Shown piece by piece: positions 8,235-15,326 of a stretch of DNA of 24,142 bases; position 1 is the first letter of the stretch, and each line of letters opens with the position of its first letter. The stretch lies in assembly GCA_002342785.1 (NCBI GenBank), contig DDQV01000130.1:1-24142 (forward strand), given 5' to 3'. Both the position numbers and the translations under genes were made by a program. The notes beneath the pieces are model-generated. The model was not told the DNA's origin. It ran no database searches and worked only from the letters and a program-made list of their open reading frames with translations. The DNA comes from Fusobacteriaceae bacterium UBA2433. Its GTDB lineage: Bacteria > Fusobacteriota > Fusobacteriia > Fusobacteriales > Fusobacteriaceae.

Positions 8235-8705
8235 TTAGTAAATTTAGAAGAAATTGATATTGTATAAAATATCTTTGTCACAGATTAGGCAGATAGAGGC
8301 AGATTTTAACAAAAAAAAAGATAAAACTTTGGACACAGAGGACACAAAGAAATAAAGAGTTATATAGAGGAAAAACAAATAAATCTTAGTCACGAATTAC
8401 ATAAATTACACAGAAAAAGATAAAAAACTTAGCCACGAATAATCACCAATCTTCACGAATGAGAAAAAAAGTTACACAAAGATTCAGCACAAAGAAAAAA
8501 CAAAAGAACTAGTCACAGATTATGCAGATTACACAGAAAAAGCAGAAAACTTCTGTGCTCTAGCAGTAAGATCTTTTAAATTAGTGTAGATCGGTGGCAA
8601 AAAGAAGTTTTAGATTTTGGGTTTTAAAATCTGAGAAGATCTGAGAAATCTGCGAAAAAAAATAAAAAGGCTTAGTCACAAATTACACGAATTAACACGA
8701 AAAAA
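8235..8705. repeat. Non-coding repeat block, copy A (CACAGATTA-type degenerate repeats)
   Basis: This is copy A of a duplicated block. It contains many variants of a short motif family such as CACAGATTA, CACAAATTACACGAATT and CACGAATAATCACCAATC, often with a 9-base period (CAGA at 8516, 8525 and 8534). A part in inverted sense reads TAGTGTAGATCGGTGGC. The stretch 8427-8657 matches 9094-9324 base for base except for one substitution (8514). The outer parts (8235-8326 against 8967-9060) are more diverged. Copy A carries about 65 extra bases at 8327-8426, including GGACACAGAGGACACAAAG. No reading frame of useful length runs through it. Confidence 0.85.
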
Positions 8706-8966
8706 ACCTATTTTTAAAATACTAAAATTTAGTCTAAATCACAGTAATTTCACTCTGATTTTGGGGTAAAATAAGGCTACTGAGTGACCCCTTAAGGCTA
8801 TTTCTGATACCACTAAGGCTACTTTTTAACATTTTTGATTTTTAGCCTCTCAATCCTAATAGTACCAATGGTTTGAAGGCTTTATTCTAGGGGGTAGATT
8901 TCTCCACAACATATAAATACAAGGGGAAGTTTTTAGAGATGCCTTAGAAGGCAAATAAGAGAAGAT
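8706..8966. other. Unique spacer between the two repeat blocks, no gene seen
   Basis: About 260 bp of sequence lies between the two repeat copies. It has no open frame of note. It holds the three 21-bp-spaced AAGGCTA boxes, a further AAGGCT at 8875, and a small inverted repeat GCCTTAGAAGGC (8941-8952). Its composition (GGGG and CCCC runs) differs from the surrounding repeat. It could be a relic of an insertion element end; this is inference. Confidence 0.5.
8772..8821. repeat. Three TAAGGCTA boxes at exact 21-bp spacing
   Basis: TAAGGCTA occurs at 8772, 8793 and 8814, so the period is 21 bp, two helical turns. The intervening bases are unrelated, apart from the first unit being bracketed by GGGGT (8763-8767) and ACCCC (8787-8791). 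Such an arrangement fits protein binding sites on one DNA face, such as iterons, operators or the multiple terminal repeats of some insertion sequences. Confidence 0.7.
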
Positions 8967-9372
8967 TTAGTAAATTTAAAAGAATTTGATATTCTATAAA
9001 ACATTTTTGTCACAGATTATACAGATAGAGGGAGATTTTAACCAAGAAAAAAGATAAAACCTAGTCACAAATTACACAGAAAAAGATAAAAAAACTTAGC
9101 CACGAATAATCACCAATCTTCACGAATGAGAAAAAAAGTTACACAAAGATTCAGCACAAAGAAAAAACAAAAGAACTAGTTACAGATTATGCAGATTACA
9201 CAGAAAAAGCAGAAAACTTCTGTGCTCTAGCAGTAAGATCTTTTAAATTAGTGTAGATCGGTGGCAAAAAGAAGTTTTAGATTTTGGGTTTTAAAATCTG
9301 AGAAGATCTGAGAAATCTGCGAAAAAAAAAATAAAAAGGCTTAGTCATAAATTACACAAATTTACACAAAAA
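8967..9372. repeat. Non-coding repeat block, copy B
   Basis: This is copy B of the duplicated block, in the same orientation as copy A with an offset of 667 bp in the core. The core 9094-9324 differs from 8427-8657 only at 9181 (T for C). It also carries a hairpin-capable element AGATTTT/AAAATCT around 9279-9299 (8612-8632 in copy A) and three tandem ATCTG-type units just before the end. The last lines (9341-9372) diverge from copy A and merge into the folA terminator region. Confidence 0.85.
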
Positions 9373-9391
9373 ATTTTTTTTATAAAAAAAG

Positions 9392-9423
9392 AGTTCCCTA
9401 AGAAAATATTTTCTTAGAGAACT
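9392..9423. terminator. Terminator after folA
   Basis: A 15-bp stem with one mismatch (AGTTCCCTAAGAAAA pairing with 9409-9423) has a two-base loop. On the minus strand it is followed by a run of seven T (complement of 9384-9390). It lies directly past the folA stop. A T-run on the plus side (9423-9432) makes it bidirectional. Confidence 0.85.
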
Positions 9424-9433
9424 TTTTTTTTTC

Positions 9434-10006
9434 TTATTCGAAATATCTAACTACATTATATTTTACTAAATTATTATCATCTAGTCTATCTTTTCCTTGA
9501 CCAGTTTTAATAATTTCAAAATTACATCTTTCTTTTAGATTACTATGTTCCATAAGTTTTACAGGATTTTTAATCTCTGGGATTCTATCGACTTCAGTAG
9601 CATAGATATTAGTTACTAGATCAAATAAATTTTTATCTTTTAAAAAGTGAGAATAAAGCATTGCTCCTCCAATGATAGAAATATTAGCAACTTTACTCTC
9701 CTCTTTTATATAATCTTCTAGTTTATCTAAACTTATGAATGTTAAATTTTCAATATATTTTTTACCTAAAATTTCTTTGGCATCTTCAAAAGTTTTTATT
9801 TTATTTGAAACTATTACATGTTTTCTTTTTGGCAATCCACCAGTAGGTAAAGATTCAAAAGTTTTTCTTCCCATTATCATAGTAGTTTCAGTAGTCATCT
9901 TTTTAAAAAATTGAAGGTCTTCACTGATACTAAAAACTAAATTATTTGTATCTCTATCTCCTACTATATTTTCTTTAAAGGATATAGAATATATCATATT
10001 AACCAT
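9434..10006 (-). CDS. folA: Dihydrofolate reductase
   Basis: This enzyme reduces dihydrofolate to tetrahydrofolate with NADPH, regenerating the cofactor oxidised by thymidylate synthase. The family is shown by MIMGRKTFESLP (43-54, NADPH loop) and ISIIGGAMLYSHFL (109-122). The catalytic acid is probably Asp30 in SISEDLQFFKKM, aligning with Asp27 of the E. coli enzyme. The usual LPW ahead of that acid reads LVF here, an unusual substitution, and at 190 residues the protein is longer than the usual 160 or so. The start ATG is preceded by TAGGAGG, whose TAG is the thyA stop codon, so translation is probably coupled to thyA (11 bases between the genes). A strong hairpin follows the stop. Confidence 0.9.
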   Translation of the reverse strand: MVNMIYSISFKENIVGDRDTNNLVFSISEDLQFFKKMTTETTMIMGRKTFESLPTGGLPKRKHVIVSNKIKTFEDAKEILGKKYIENLTFISLDKLEDYIKEESKVANISIIGGAMLYSHFLKDKNLFDLVTNIYATEVDRIPEIKNPVKLMEHSNLKERCNFEIIKTGQGKDRLDDNNLVKYNVVRYFE

Positions 10007-10017
10007 AAATTTTCCTC

Positions 10018-10872
10018 CTATATAGCTATTTCAATCTTATTTGATTTAGATTTTGGATTATATCCTACTAGTTCAAAATCATCAATGGTAAAGTCAAAGA
10101 AATTTTCAATTTTATTTTTAATAATTAATTTTGGTAACTCGGATTCTGTATCAAATTCTTCTCCAACAGCAATCATTTCTTTTACAGAATCTATATGTCG
10201 ATCATAGATATGGTGATTTACAGTTAGATGAACAAACTCTCCTACTTCTAAATCTGCAATATGAGCCATCATATATATTAATGTAGCATATTGAATCTCA
10301 TTATATCCCCCAGGTCCAGAAGCTGCTAAAAAATCTCCTGAACGTTGATCTAAAACTGCATTTAGTTTTCCACTTATTACAGAAAAAGTAATAGTATGGG
10401 CACAAGGAACTAATCCCATATCTTTCATATCTTCATTGTTCCAGATAGTTACTACCATCCTTCTATCTCCAGGTTTATTTTTTAATAGATAGATTACTCT
10501 CTCTACTTGGGTCATATTTCCCTCGGGGAAATCTATTTTTTTTCCTAATTGATATCCATAGGCTTTACCGATACTTCCATTTTCATCTGCCCAAGAGTCC
10601 CATATTTTTAACGGAAGATCTTTGATATTGTTAGAATTTTTTACCCATATCCATATTAATTCTTGGATAGCTCCCTTCCAATATTGACGTCTTAAAGTAG
10701 TTATTGGTAATCCTTTAGATAGATCATATCTTGTAATTGATCCAAATTTTGCCACTGTATTCGCAGTTGTTCCATCAGCCCATACTGGTCTTACACCATC
10801 TAATCCATCATTGGTAGCACCAGCTAATATATCTTTTGCTTCTTGTATAAATAATTTATCTGAATAGTTCAT
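10018..10872 (-). CDS. thyA: Thymidylate synthase
   Basis: This folate-dependent thymidylate synthase (284 residues) methylates dUMP with methylene-THF to dTMP and dihydrofolate. The nucleophile is Cys157 in LVPCAHTITFSV. It is followed by LDQRSGDFLAASGPGGYNE (175-192), which holds the dUMP-phosphate Arg and an Asn (about 191) in the position that favours dUMP over dCMP. VNHHIYDRHID (218-228) matches the conserved His-x-Tyr segment. The PCAH order and the GPGGYNE loop are closer to phage/low-GC types than to E. coli ThyA (PCHA...PFNIAS). The start ATG follows TAGGAGG. It is upstream of and coupled to folA. The 66-bp gap to the acetyltransferase gene contains a TATAAT and a 10-bp palindrome, so thyA-folA may also have their own promoter. 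Confidence 0.93.
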   Translation of the reverse strand: MNYSDKLFIQEAKDILAGATNDGLDGVRPVWADGTTANTVAKFGSITRYDLSKGLPITTLRRQYWKGAIQELIWIWVKNSNNIKDLPLKIWDSWADENGSIGKAYGYQLGKKIDFPEGNMTQVERVIYLLKNKPGDRRMVVTIWNNEDMKDMGLVPCAHTITFSVISGKLNAVLDQRSGDFLAASGPGGYNEIQYATLIYMMAHIADLEVGEFVHLTVNHHIYDRHIDSVKEMIAVGEEFDTESELPKLIIKNKIENFFDFTIDDFELVGYNPKSKSNKIEIAI

Positions 10873-10911
10873 CTTGTATCCTCCTAAATTTGTATACTTT
10901 ATTTTTATTTT

Positions 10912-10943
10912 ATTATAGTTTATTTAATTGAAGATAAACTATA
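10912..10943. promoter_or_regulatory. Palindrome with a TATAAT box in the cat-thyA gap
   Basis: TATAGTTTAT (10914-10923) and ATAAACTATA (10934-10943) form a 10-bp inverted repeat around a 10-base spacer, overlapping the stop codon of the acetyltransferase gene. A minus-strand TATAAT (10917-10912) lies at its edge. No T-run follows on the minus strand, so it does not look like a terminator. It could be an operator or a promoter region for thyA-folA. The -35 is poor. Confidence 0.35.
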
Positions 10944-11577
10944 AATTTTTACTAGGATCATCTAAGCTATCTTGTAATAAAGAAAAATATCTTCCCACAT
11001 GAAGACCATCCATCATTGAGTGATTTACTTGAACTGAAACTGGTAATTTTAATTTTCCATTCTCTTCAAAATATTTTCCCCAAGCTATCCTCGGTATTGA
11101 ATCAACAGAAGATAAGTTAATAGGATGTGTTACACTTGTAAATGAAACCCAAGGAATACTTGTTATAAATATACGGTCATCTCTATTTGGTTCATCTTCT
11201 ATATCAACTTTTCCATTTAATAGTTCTATATTTTCTTCGACTCTCTTTAAAAAACATGAAAAATCATCTGTATAATCTACATTACAAAAACTAAATACCT
11301 CTGACTGAGTTAAAAATGTAAAAGATGGATGGATAAAATCATATTGTGCTACCTTGTCACCCTCCATCCTATATTTAAATTCTGTTATATTATTTGCTAT
11401 TTTAGAAGTAAAAAATACCATCGCTTTAAAAAAAGATATATCTTTCTCCTTGATATAGGAATACATCTTAGTTATATCTACATTGGCACAGATACTAAAG
11501 TGAGGATAGTCCATCTGTTTAAAAAGTTTATATTGATCTTTCCTAGGCCAGGATTCAATATCTATATATTTTTTCAT
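10939..11577 (-). CDS. CatA-like acetyltransferase (chloramphenicol O-acetyltransferase family)
   Basis: This 212-residue protein belongs to the trimeric CAT fold family, which uses acetyl-CoA. The active-site histidine motif is QVNHSMMDGLHVGRYF (183-198, His186, Asp190), equivalent to HHAVCDGFHVGR of classic CAT. IPWVSFTSVTH (141-151) matches the conserved PWVSFTS segment that includes the substrate-binding Ser. The N-terminus MKKYIDIESWPRKDQYKLFK is also typical (W-R-K-E--F). The length is standard for CatA. It lies 33 bp downstream of bioC and 66 bp upstream of thyA on the same strand, a housekeeping setting with no mobile element beside it. It may thus be a chromosomal relative that does not confer resistance. 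The start is supported by AAGGGGG seven bases upstream. Substrate is not known. Confidence 0.85.
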   Translation of the reverse strand: MKKYIDIESWPRKDQYKLFKQMDYPHFSICANVDITKMYSYIKEKDISFFKAMVFFTSKIANNITEFKYRMEGDKVAQYDFIHPSFTFLTQSEVFSFCNVDYTDDFSCFLKRVEENIELLNGKVDIEDEPNRDDRIFITSIPWVSFTSVTHPINLSSVDSIPRIAWGKYFEENGKLKLPVSVQVNHSMMDGLHVGRYFSLLQDSLDDPSKNL

Positions 11578-11610
11578 TATATTCCCCCTTAATTTAAAAG
11601 ATATTTTAAA

Positions 11611-12267
11611 TTATTTTTCACAGATAAAATATCCAACTTTGTATGTTAACTTTTTTGATGAGTAACTTTTTATTTTTTTTATATTTGTTTGTCCTATCCC
11701 TGTTACTCCTGTATTTTTAAGATGTTTTAAACTATCCATAGGAGTATCAAATTTTAGTGTAAATTTTTCTTCATATCCACTAATTTTTTTAAAATAAGGA
11801 GTTAGAAGTGTTTTTAATTCTTTCATATCTAAATATTTTAAGGAGACACCAAAATGATCTGAGATCTCTATTAAATTATCTTTGATATAGATTGAAAAAA
11901 TTAAAGTATCGGAAGATTTAGATATTTTTTTAAATAATTCATCTTTATCTTCTATCCACTGAAATACAGAACTAGATATAATTAGATCACTTTTATTTAT
12001 ATCTAAGTTTTCAATATCTCCCTCTATAAAATTTACAGAAATAAGATCTTCTATATATTTTTTACTTTCAAAATATTTATCGTTGATCAACAAATTTTTA
12101 TATTTTAAATTTGTTATTATATTTTTAGTTAAGATACCAGTTCCAGCACCAATTTCAAAAATAGTATCATACCATTTATCAGGAACTAAATTTATTAAAT
12201 TTTTAGCTACAATTTTTTGAATATGAGCATTCTCATCATATCTATCAAACTTTTTATCAAAATTCAT
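11611..12267 (-). CDS. bioC: Malonyl-ACP O-methyltransferase
   Basis: BioC methylates the free carboxyl of malonyl-ACP with SAM, so that fatty acid synthesis can extend it to pimeloyl-ACP methyl ester. The class I methyltransferase motif is FEIGAGTG (37-44). BioC hallmarks are the N-terminal FDRYDENAHIQ (7-17), SSSVFQWI (98-105) and LKHLKNTGVTG (180-190). At 218 residues it is shorter than E. coli BioC (about 250). The start ATG overlaps the end of bioG by 11 bp and has its GGGGAGAG ribosome site inside bioG. Being the last gene of bioA-bioF-bioG-bioC supports the assignment. No terminator is seen before the acetyltransferase gene, 33 bp on. Confidence 0.9.
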   Translation of the reverse strand: MNFDKKFDRYDENAHIQKIVAKNLINLVPDKWYDTIFEIGAGTGILTKNIITNLKYKNLLINDKYFESKKYIEDLISVNFIEGDIENLDINKSDLIISSSVFQWIEDKDELFKKISKSSDTLIFSIYIKDNLIEISDHFGVSLKYLDMKELKTLLTPYFKKISGYEEKFTLKFDTPMDSLKHLKNTGVTGIGQTNIKKIKSYSSKKLTYKVGYFICEK

Positions 12268-12853
12268 TTAATATCTCTCCCCAACTATTCCACCTATGAA
12301 AGGGGTAATGTTTTTCCTCTATAAGTTTGTATCGAGTTTTGTCTTTATAATAATTTATCAAACTCCTAGAGGGAAAAATTCGATCCTTAGTAGAGATCAA
12401 TGAATAGTTAAATATAGAGGGGATCTGCCTATAATCTTTTCCAAAATTATCTAAGATCTCTCTATATTGATCTATATTTTTCTGATCTTTAATTTCTAAG
12501 ATATTTAATCCTGTATTTCTCATAAATTCTGAATATGTATCGACATCTAAATTTTTTAAAGTTCGTTGAAATATTATAGGAGATATTCCAAATTTTTTAT
12601 TGATGGCATCTGTACTTCCATTTATTGCAATTATTTTATTGAGAGAGTTTGTATCTATATTTTTTAATTGTTTAGAAGCATTATAGACACCAAAGGACCA
12701 AGCAACAACATTTATTTCCCTATATTTTTTTAGATATTCTAAGTCTATTTGTTCCTCTAAATCTATTATCTTAATTTTAAAATCATCTTTTTTTAAAAAA
12801 TTAAAAGTTTCTCTAGGAACTCCCCATCCGTTGAAAAATAGTATTAATTTCAT
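12257..12853 (-). CDS. bioG: Pimeloyl-ACP methyl ester esterase, BioG (DUF452) family
   Basis: BioG is one of the non-BioH esterases that remove the methyl group from pimeloyl-ACP methyl ester, ending chain elongation and releasing the substrate for BioF. This 198-residue alpha/beta hydrolase shows LILFFNGWGVPRETF (3-17), the nucleophile elbow VVAWSFGVYNA (49-59, Ser53), STKDRIFPSR (154-163, likely Asp157) and EEKHYPFHRW (179-188, likely His182), all in BioG order. It is placed between bioF (29 bp upstream) and bioC (11-bp overlap downstream). This pairing with BioC is the common one for BioG. The start ATG is preceded by TAGGAGG. In some species BioG and BioC are fused; here they are separate but translationally overlapped. 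Confidence 0.88.
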   Translation of the reverse strand: MKLILFFNGWGVPRETFNFLKKDDFKIKIIDLEEQIDLEYLKKYREINVVAWSFGVYNASKQLKNIDTNSLNKIIAINGSTDAINKKFGISPIIFQRTLKNLDVDTYSEFMRNTGLNILEIKDQKNIDQYREILDNFGKDYRQIPSIFNYSLISTKDRIFPSRSLINYYKDKTRYKLIEEKHYPFHRWNSWGEILNEF

Positions 12854-12882
12854 CTATGACCTCCTACCAACCTTTAACCAAT

Positions 12883-14013
12883 CTATATAATTTTTTTTAA
12901 TTCATGACTAAGTTTTTCTATAAAAATTTCTACCTCTTCTAACTTCATATCTGCTGTTAGAGTAAGCCTTATCCTAGCAGTTTTTTTTGGAACTGTAGGT
13001 TCCTTGATTGGATAGACAAGATACCCCTCTTTTATTAAATTTTCAGATATCTCTATAGTTTTTTTATTATCACCAATAACTATATTTACTATTTGCTCTG
13101 TACTCATGGTTTGTATATCTTGTTCCTTTAATTTTTTATAAAAGAATTTTTTTAAGATATTTAATTTTTTAATTTTGTCCTCTAAAAATGGAATATTTTT
13201 AAAGACATATCTATTCCACTGTGTTTGAATAGGAGATGGTGCTGTAGTATAGATAAATTTTCTTCCTTTATTTATAATATATGACCGAGGAATATCATCT
13301 AATATAAGTACTCCTCCACTACTTGAACCACCCTTACCCAAACCTAACATGAGAAAGTCTATTTCTTTGATTAAAGATTTATTGTAAGCTAAACCATAAC
13401 CTAAAACTCCATATGAATGTGCCTCATCTAAATATAACTGAGAATCATATTTATTTTTTAATAAAACTATCTTATCTAAATCAACTATATCTCCATCCAT
13501 ACTATAGATACTCTCTGTTATAATTAAAGATTTTTTATATAGATTTCTATATTTTTTTAATTTTTTTTCTAGATCTAGATAATCTAGATGTTTATATCTT
13601 ATGATCTTAACCTTTGAATTTATGACTCCATCATATATACTAGCATGATTGTATCTATCGGTAAAGATTATATCTTGGCTAGAATAAAAAGTTTCTATTA
13701 TTGTAGTATTAGCATCATATCCACTTCCAAAAACTAAAGATTTTTTTTTAAATACCTTGTCTATCTCTTTTTCAAAATCTATTATCTCCCTGTGATTCCC
13801 ACCTAAAAGTCTAGAACCACAGCTTCCAAATGAAATTTTGTTAAAATCAATATTATCTATAAATTTTTTTTTAAAACTTTTATCTAAATTTAAATTTAGA
13901 TAATCATTAGTAGAAAAATCTAAAATAAAATTTTCCTCAATAACTTTTAACTCTCTATAGTTTGATTTTTTTTTAAGATCCTCTAATTCTTGAAAAAGAT
14001 CTTTATAAAACAT
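12883..14013 (-). CDS. bioF: 8-amino-7-oxononanoate synthase
   Basis: This PLP enzyme of the alpha-oxoamine synthase family condenses pimeloyl-ACP (or -CoA) with L-alanine to KAPA, the first step of the biotin ring pathway. Motifs (numbered from the chosen start) are SFGSCGSRLLGGNHREI (61-77), DEAHSYGVLG (196-205), the PLP lysine in LMLGLGKGGSSSGG (Lys about 227) and KFIYTTAPSPIQ. It has 376 residues, normal for BioF. I chose ATG 14013 because AGAAGGAG lies seven bases ahead of it. An upstream in-frame start at 14058 would add 15 residues but would sit deep inside bioA. The gene overlaps bioA by 11 bp. 2-amino-3-ketobutyrate CoA ligase is a close family, but the context decides for BioF. Confidence 0.9.
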   Translation of the reverse strand: MFYKDLFQELEDLKKKSNYRELKVIEENFILDFSTNDYLNLNLDKSFKKKFIDNIDFNKISFGSCGSRLLGGNHREIIDFEKEIDKVFKKKSLVFGSGYDANTTIIETFYSSQDIIFTDRYNHASIYDGVINSKVKIIRYKHLDYLDLEKKLKKYRNLYKKSLIITESIYSMDGDIVDLDKIVLLKNKYDSQLYLDEAHSYGVLGYGLAYNKSLIKEIDFLMLGLGKGGSSSGGVLILDDIPRSYIINKGRKFIYTTAPSPIQTQWNRYVFKNIPFLEDKIKKLNILKKFFYKKLKEQDIQTMSTEQIVNIVIGDNKKTIEISENLIKEGYLVYPIKEPTVPKKTARIRLTLTADMKLEEVEIFIEKLSHELKKII

Positions 14014-15232
14014 CTCTCTGCTCCTTCTCAAACCAATTTTTAAATGTTTCAACAACATAGTTTAGTTCATCTGAAGAGATTATATATGGTGGCATTATAT
14101 ATGCAAAATCTAAAAATGTTCTATTCCATATTCCTTTTGAAAAACAATAATCTTTGAAACCTTCTAAAATTTTGTTATCTTTGACCTCTATGCATCCACA
14201 TCCACCGATTACCCTAACTTCTTTTATAAGGGGGTGATCTATATCTTTTAATTTTAAAAGGATTGATTCTATATTTTTTATCTTAGATAGATAATCTTGC
14301 CTTTCAAAAATTTCAATTGATTTTAAACCTGCTGCACAAGCAAGGGGATTTCCCATAAATGTTGGTCCATGCATAAAAGCATCCTCTGGAGAATCAGAAT
14401 AAAATTTATTATAGATCTCATCTGTAGCTACTGTTACAGAATGACCAATATATCCACCAGTTAGAGCTTTTCCTAAGATTATAATATCTGGAACTAGATC
14501 TTCTGAAGCAACAAATAGATCTCCTGTTCGACCAAATCCTGTAGCCACCTCATCAAATATAAAAAGAACGTCATATTTACTACAAAGTTTACGAGCATCT
14601 TTTAGATATTTTCTAGAATGAATTTTAAATCCACCTGCACCTTGTAAGATAGGTTCTACTATAAATCCAGCTATTTCAGTAGAATGTTTTTTTAATATTT
14701 TTTCTAATTCAATTATATTTCCTGGTTCTACATAAAAATTTTGAGGAATACTATCTCCTTTAAAAGCTTTATGATAATCTGGATCATCTCCTACTTCCAT
14801 AGCTTTCCATGTATCTCCATGATATGAATCTGTAAAAGATATAAATTTTGTTTTTATTTGTCCTATATTATTAAAATATTGAACTGCCATTTTTAATGCT
14901 ACCTCTACTCCAACAGAACCACTGTCAGAAAAAAAACAATGATTTAAATTTCCAGGAAGAATACTTGCAATCTTTCTACTAAAATCTATAACAGTTTGAT
15001 GAACTAATCCACCTAACATAACATGGGAGACCTTGTCTATTTGATCTTTGATAGCGTTATTTATCTCTATGTTATTATAACCATGGATAGTACACCACCA
15101 AGAAGAAACTGTATCTATTAATTTTTTATTATCTTTAGTATATAAGTATACTCCATCTCCTTTTTCTATTTGGAGAGGTTCTTTCATAGTCTTTATCTGT
15201 GTATATGGAAACCAAATATTTTTCAATTTCAT
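14003..15232 (-). CDS. bioA: Adenosylmethionine-8-amino-7-oxononanoate aminotransferase
   Basis: BioA transfers the amino group of SAM to KAPA, giving DAPA, with PLP. The signature SSWWCTIHGYN near residue 45 is the BioA-specific variant of the class III aminotransferase N-terminus. DSGSVGVEVALKMA, FDEVATGFGRTG, the PLP lysine in IILGKALTGGYI (about 255) and HGPTFMGNPLACAA follow in order. The start is uncertain. An ATG at 15241 contains the only ribosome-site sequence (GGAGGT) within its own codons 1-3; ATG 15232 has very short spacing; TTG 15226 has the best spacing (eight bases). I record 15232. It is the first gene of the bio operon, with an extended -10 promoter ahead. bioB and bioD are not in this window. 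Confidence 0.92.
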   Translation of the reverse strand: MKLKNIWFPYTQIKTMKEPLQIEKGDGVYLYTKDNKKLIDTVSSWWCTIHGYNNIEINNAIKDQIDKVSHVMLGGLVHQTVIDFSRKIASILPGNLNHCFFSDSGSVGVEVALKMAVQYFNNIGQIKTKFISFTDSYHGDTWKAMEVGDDPDYHKAFKGDSIPQNFYVEPGNIIELEKILKKHSTEIAGFIVEPILQGAGGFKIHSRKYLKDARKLCSKYDVLFIFDEVATGFGRTGDLFVASEDLVPDIIILGKALTGGYIGHSVTVATDEIYNKFYSDSPEDAFMHGPTFMGNPLACAAGLKSIEIFERQDYLSKIKNIESILLKLKDIDHPLIKEVRVIGGCGCIEVKDNKILEGFKDYCFSKGIWNRTFLDFAYIMPPYIISSDELNYVVETFKNWFEKEQRDVL

Positions 15233-15262
15233 TACCTCCATTAATTTATTTTGATTCTATAA

Positions 15263-15293
15263 ATTATATCATGTATAACTGAATAACTAAATA
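15263..15293 (-). promoter_or_regulatory. Promoter region of the bio operon
   Basis: On the minus strand an extended -10, TGATATAAT (15271-15263), lies about 30 bp ahead of bioA. The -35 area is poor but contains a direct repeat AGTTATTCAGTTAT (AGTTAT twice, 8-bp period), which might be a regulator site. No BirA-type inverted repeat (GTTAAC arms) is visible. The gap is short because the EamA terminator ends just upstream. Confidence 0.45.
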
Positions 15294-15299
15294 AAAAAA

Positions 15300-15316
15300 A
15301 GGAACATAGAGCTCCT
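15300..15316 (-). terminator. Terminator after the EamA transporter gene
   Basis: On the minus strand AGGAGC pairs with GTTCCT (six pairs, one G.T) around a TCTAT loop, followed by a run of T (complement of 15293-15299). It separates the transporter gene from the bio operon. Confidence 0.7.
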
Positions 15317-15326
15317 CTTAAACTAA

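Noticed and set aside
8459..8512. A 17-codon ATG reading frame (MRKKVTQRFSTKKKQKN) present identically in both repeat copies (also at 9126).
   Set aside because: No ribosome site, Lys-rich composition simply mirrors the A-rich repeat, and identity follows from the DNA duplication.
8235..9372. CRISPR array.
   Set aside because: Repeats are degenerate, the units are not constant in length, there are no regular unique spacers and no cas genes nearby.
11593..11610. Terminator between bioC and the acetyltransferase gene.
   Set aside because: The inverted repeat (TTTAAAA/TTTTAAA) is weak, has no G-C pairs and no T-run beyond it on the minus strand.
12883..14058. Long form of BioF starting at 14058.
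   Set aside because: It would overlap bioA by 56 bp and has no ribosome site; the ATG at 14013 has AGAAGGAG at good spacing.
15263..15300. BirA operator at the bioA promoter.
   Set aside because: No pair of inverted GTTAAC-like arms at the needed spacing; only a short direct repeat is seen.
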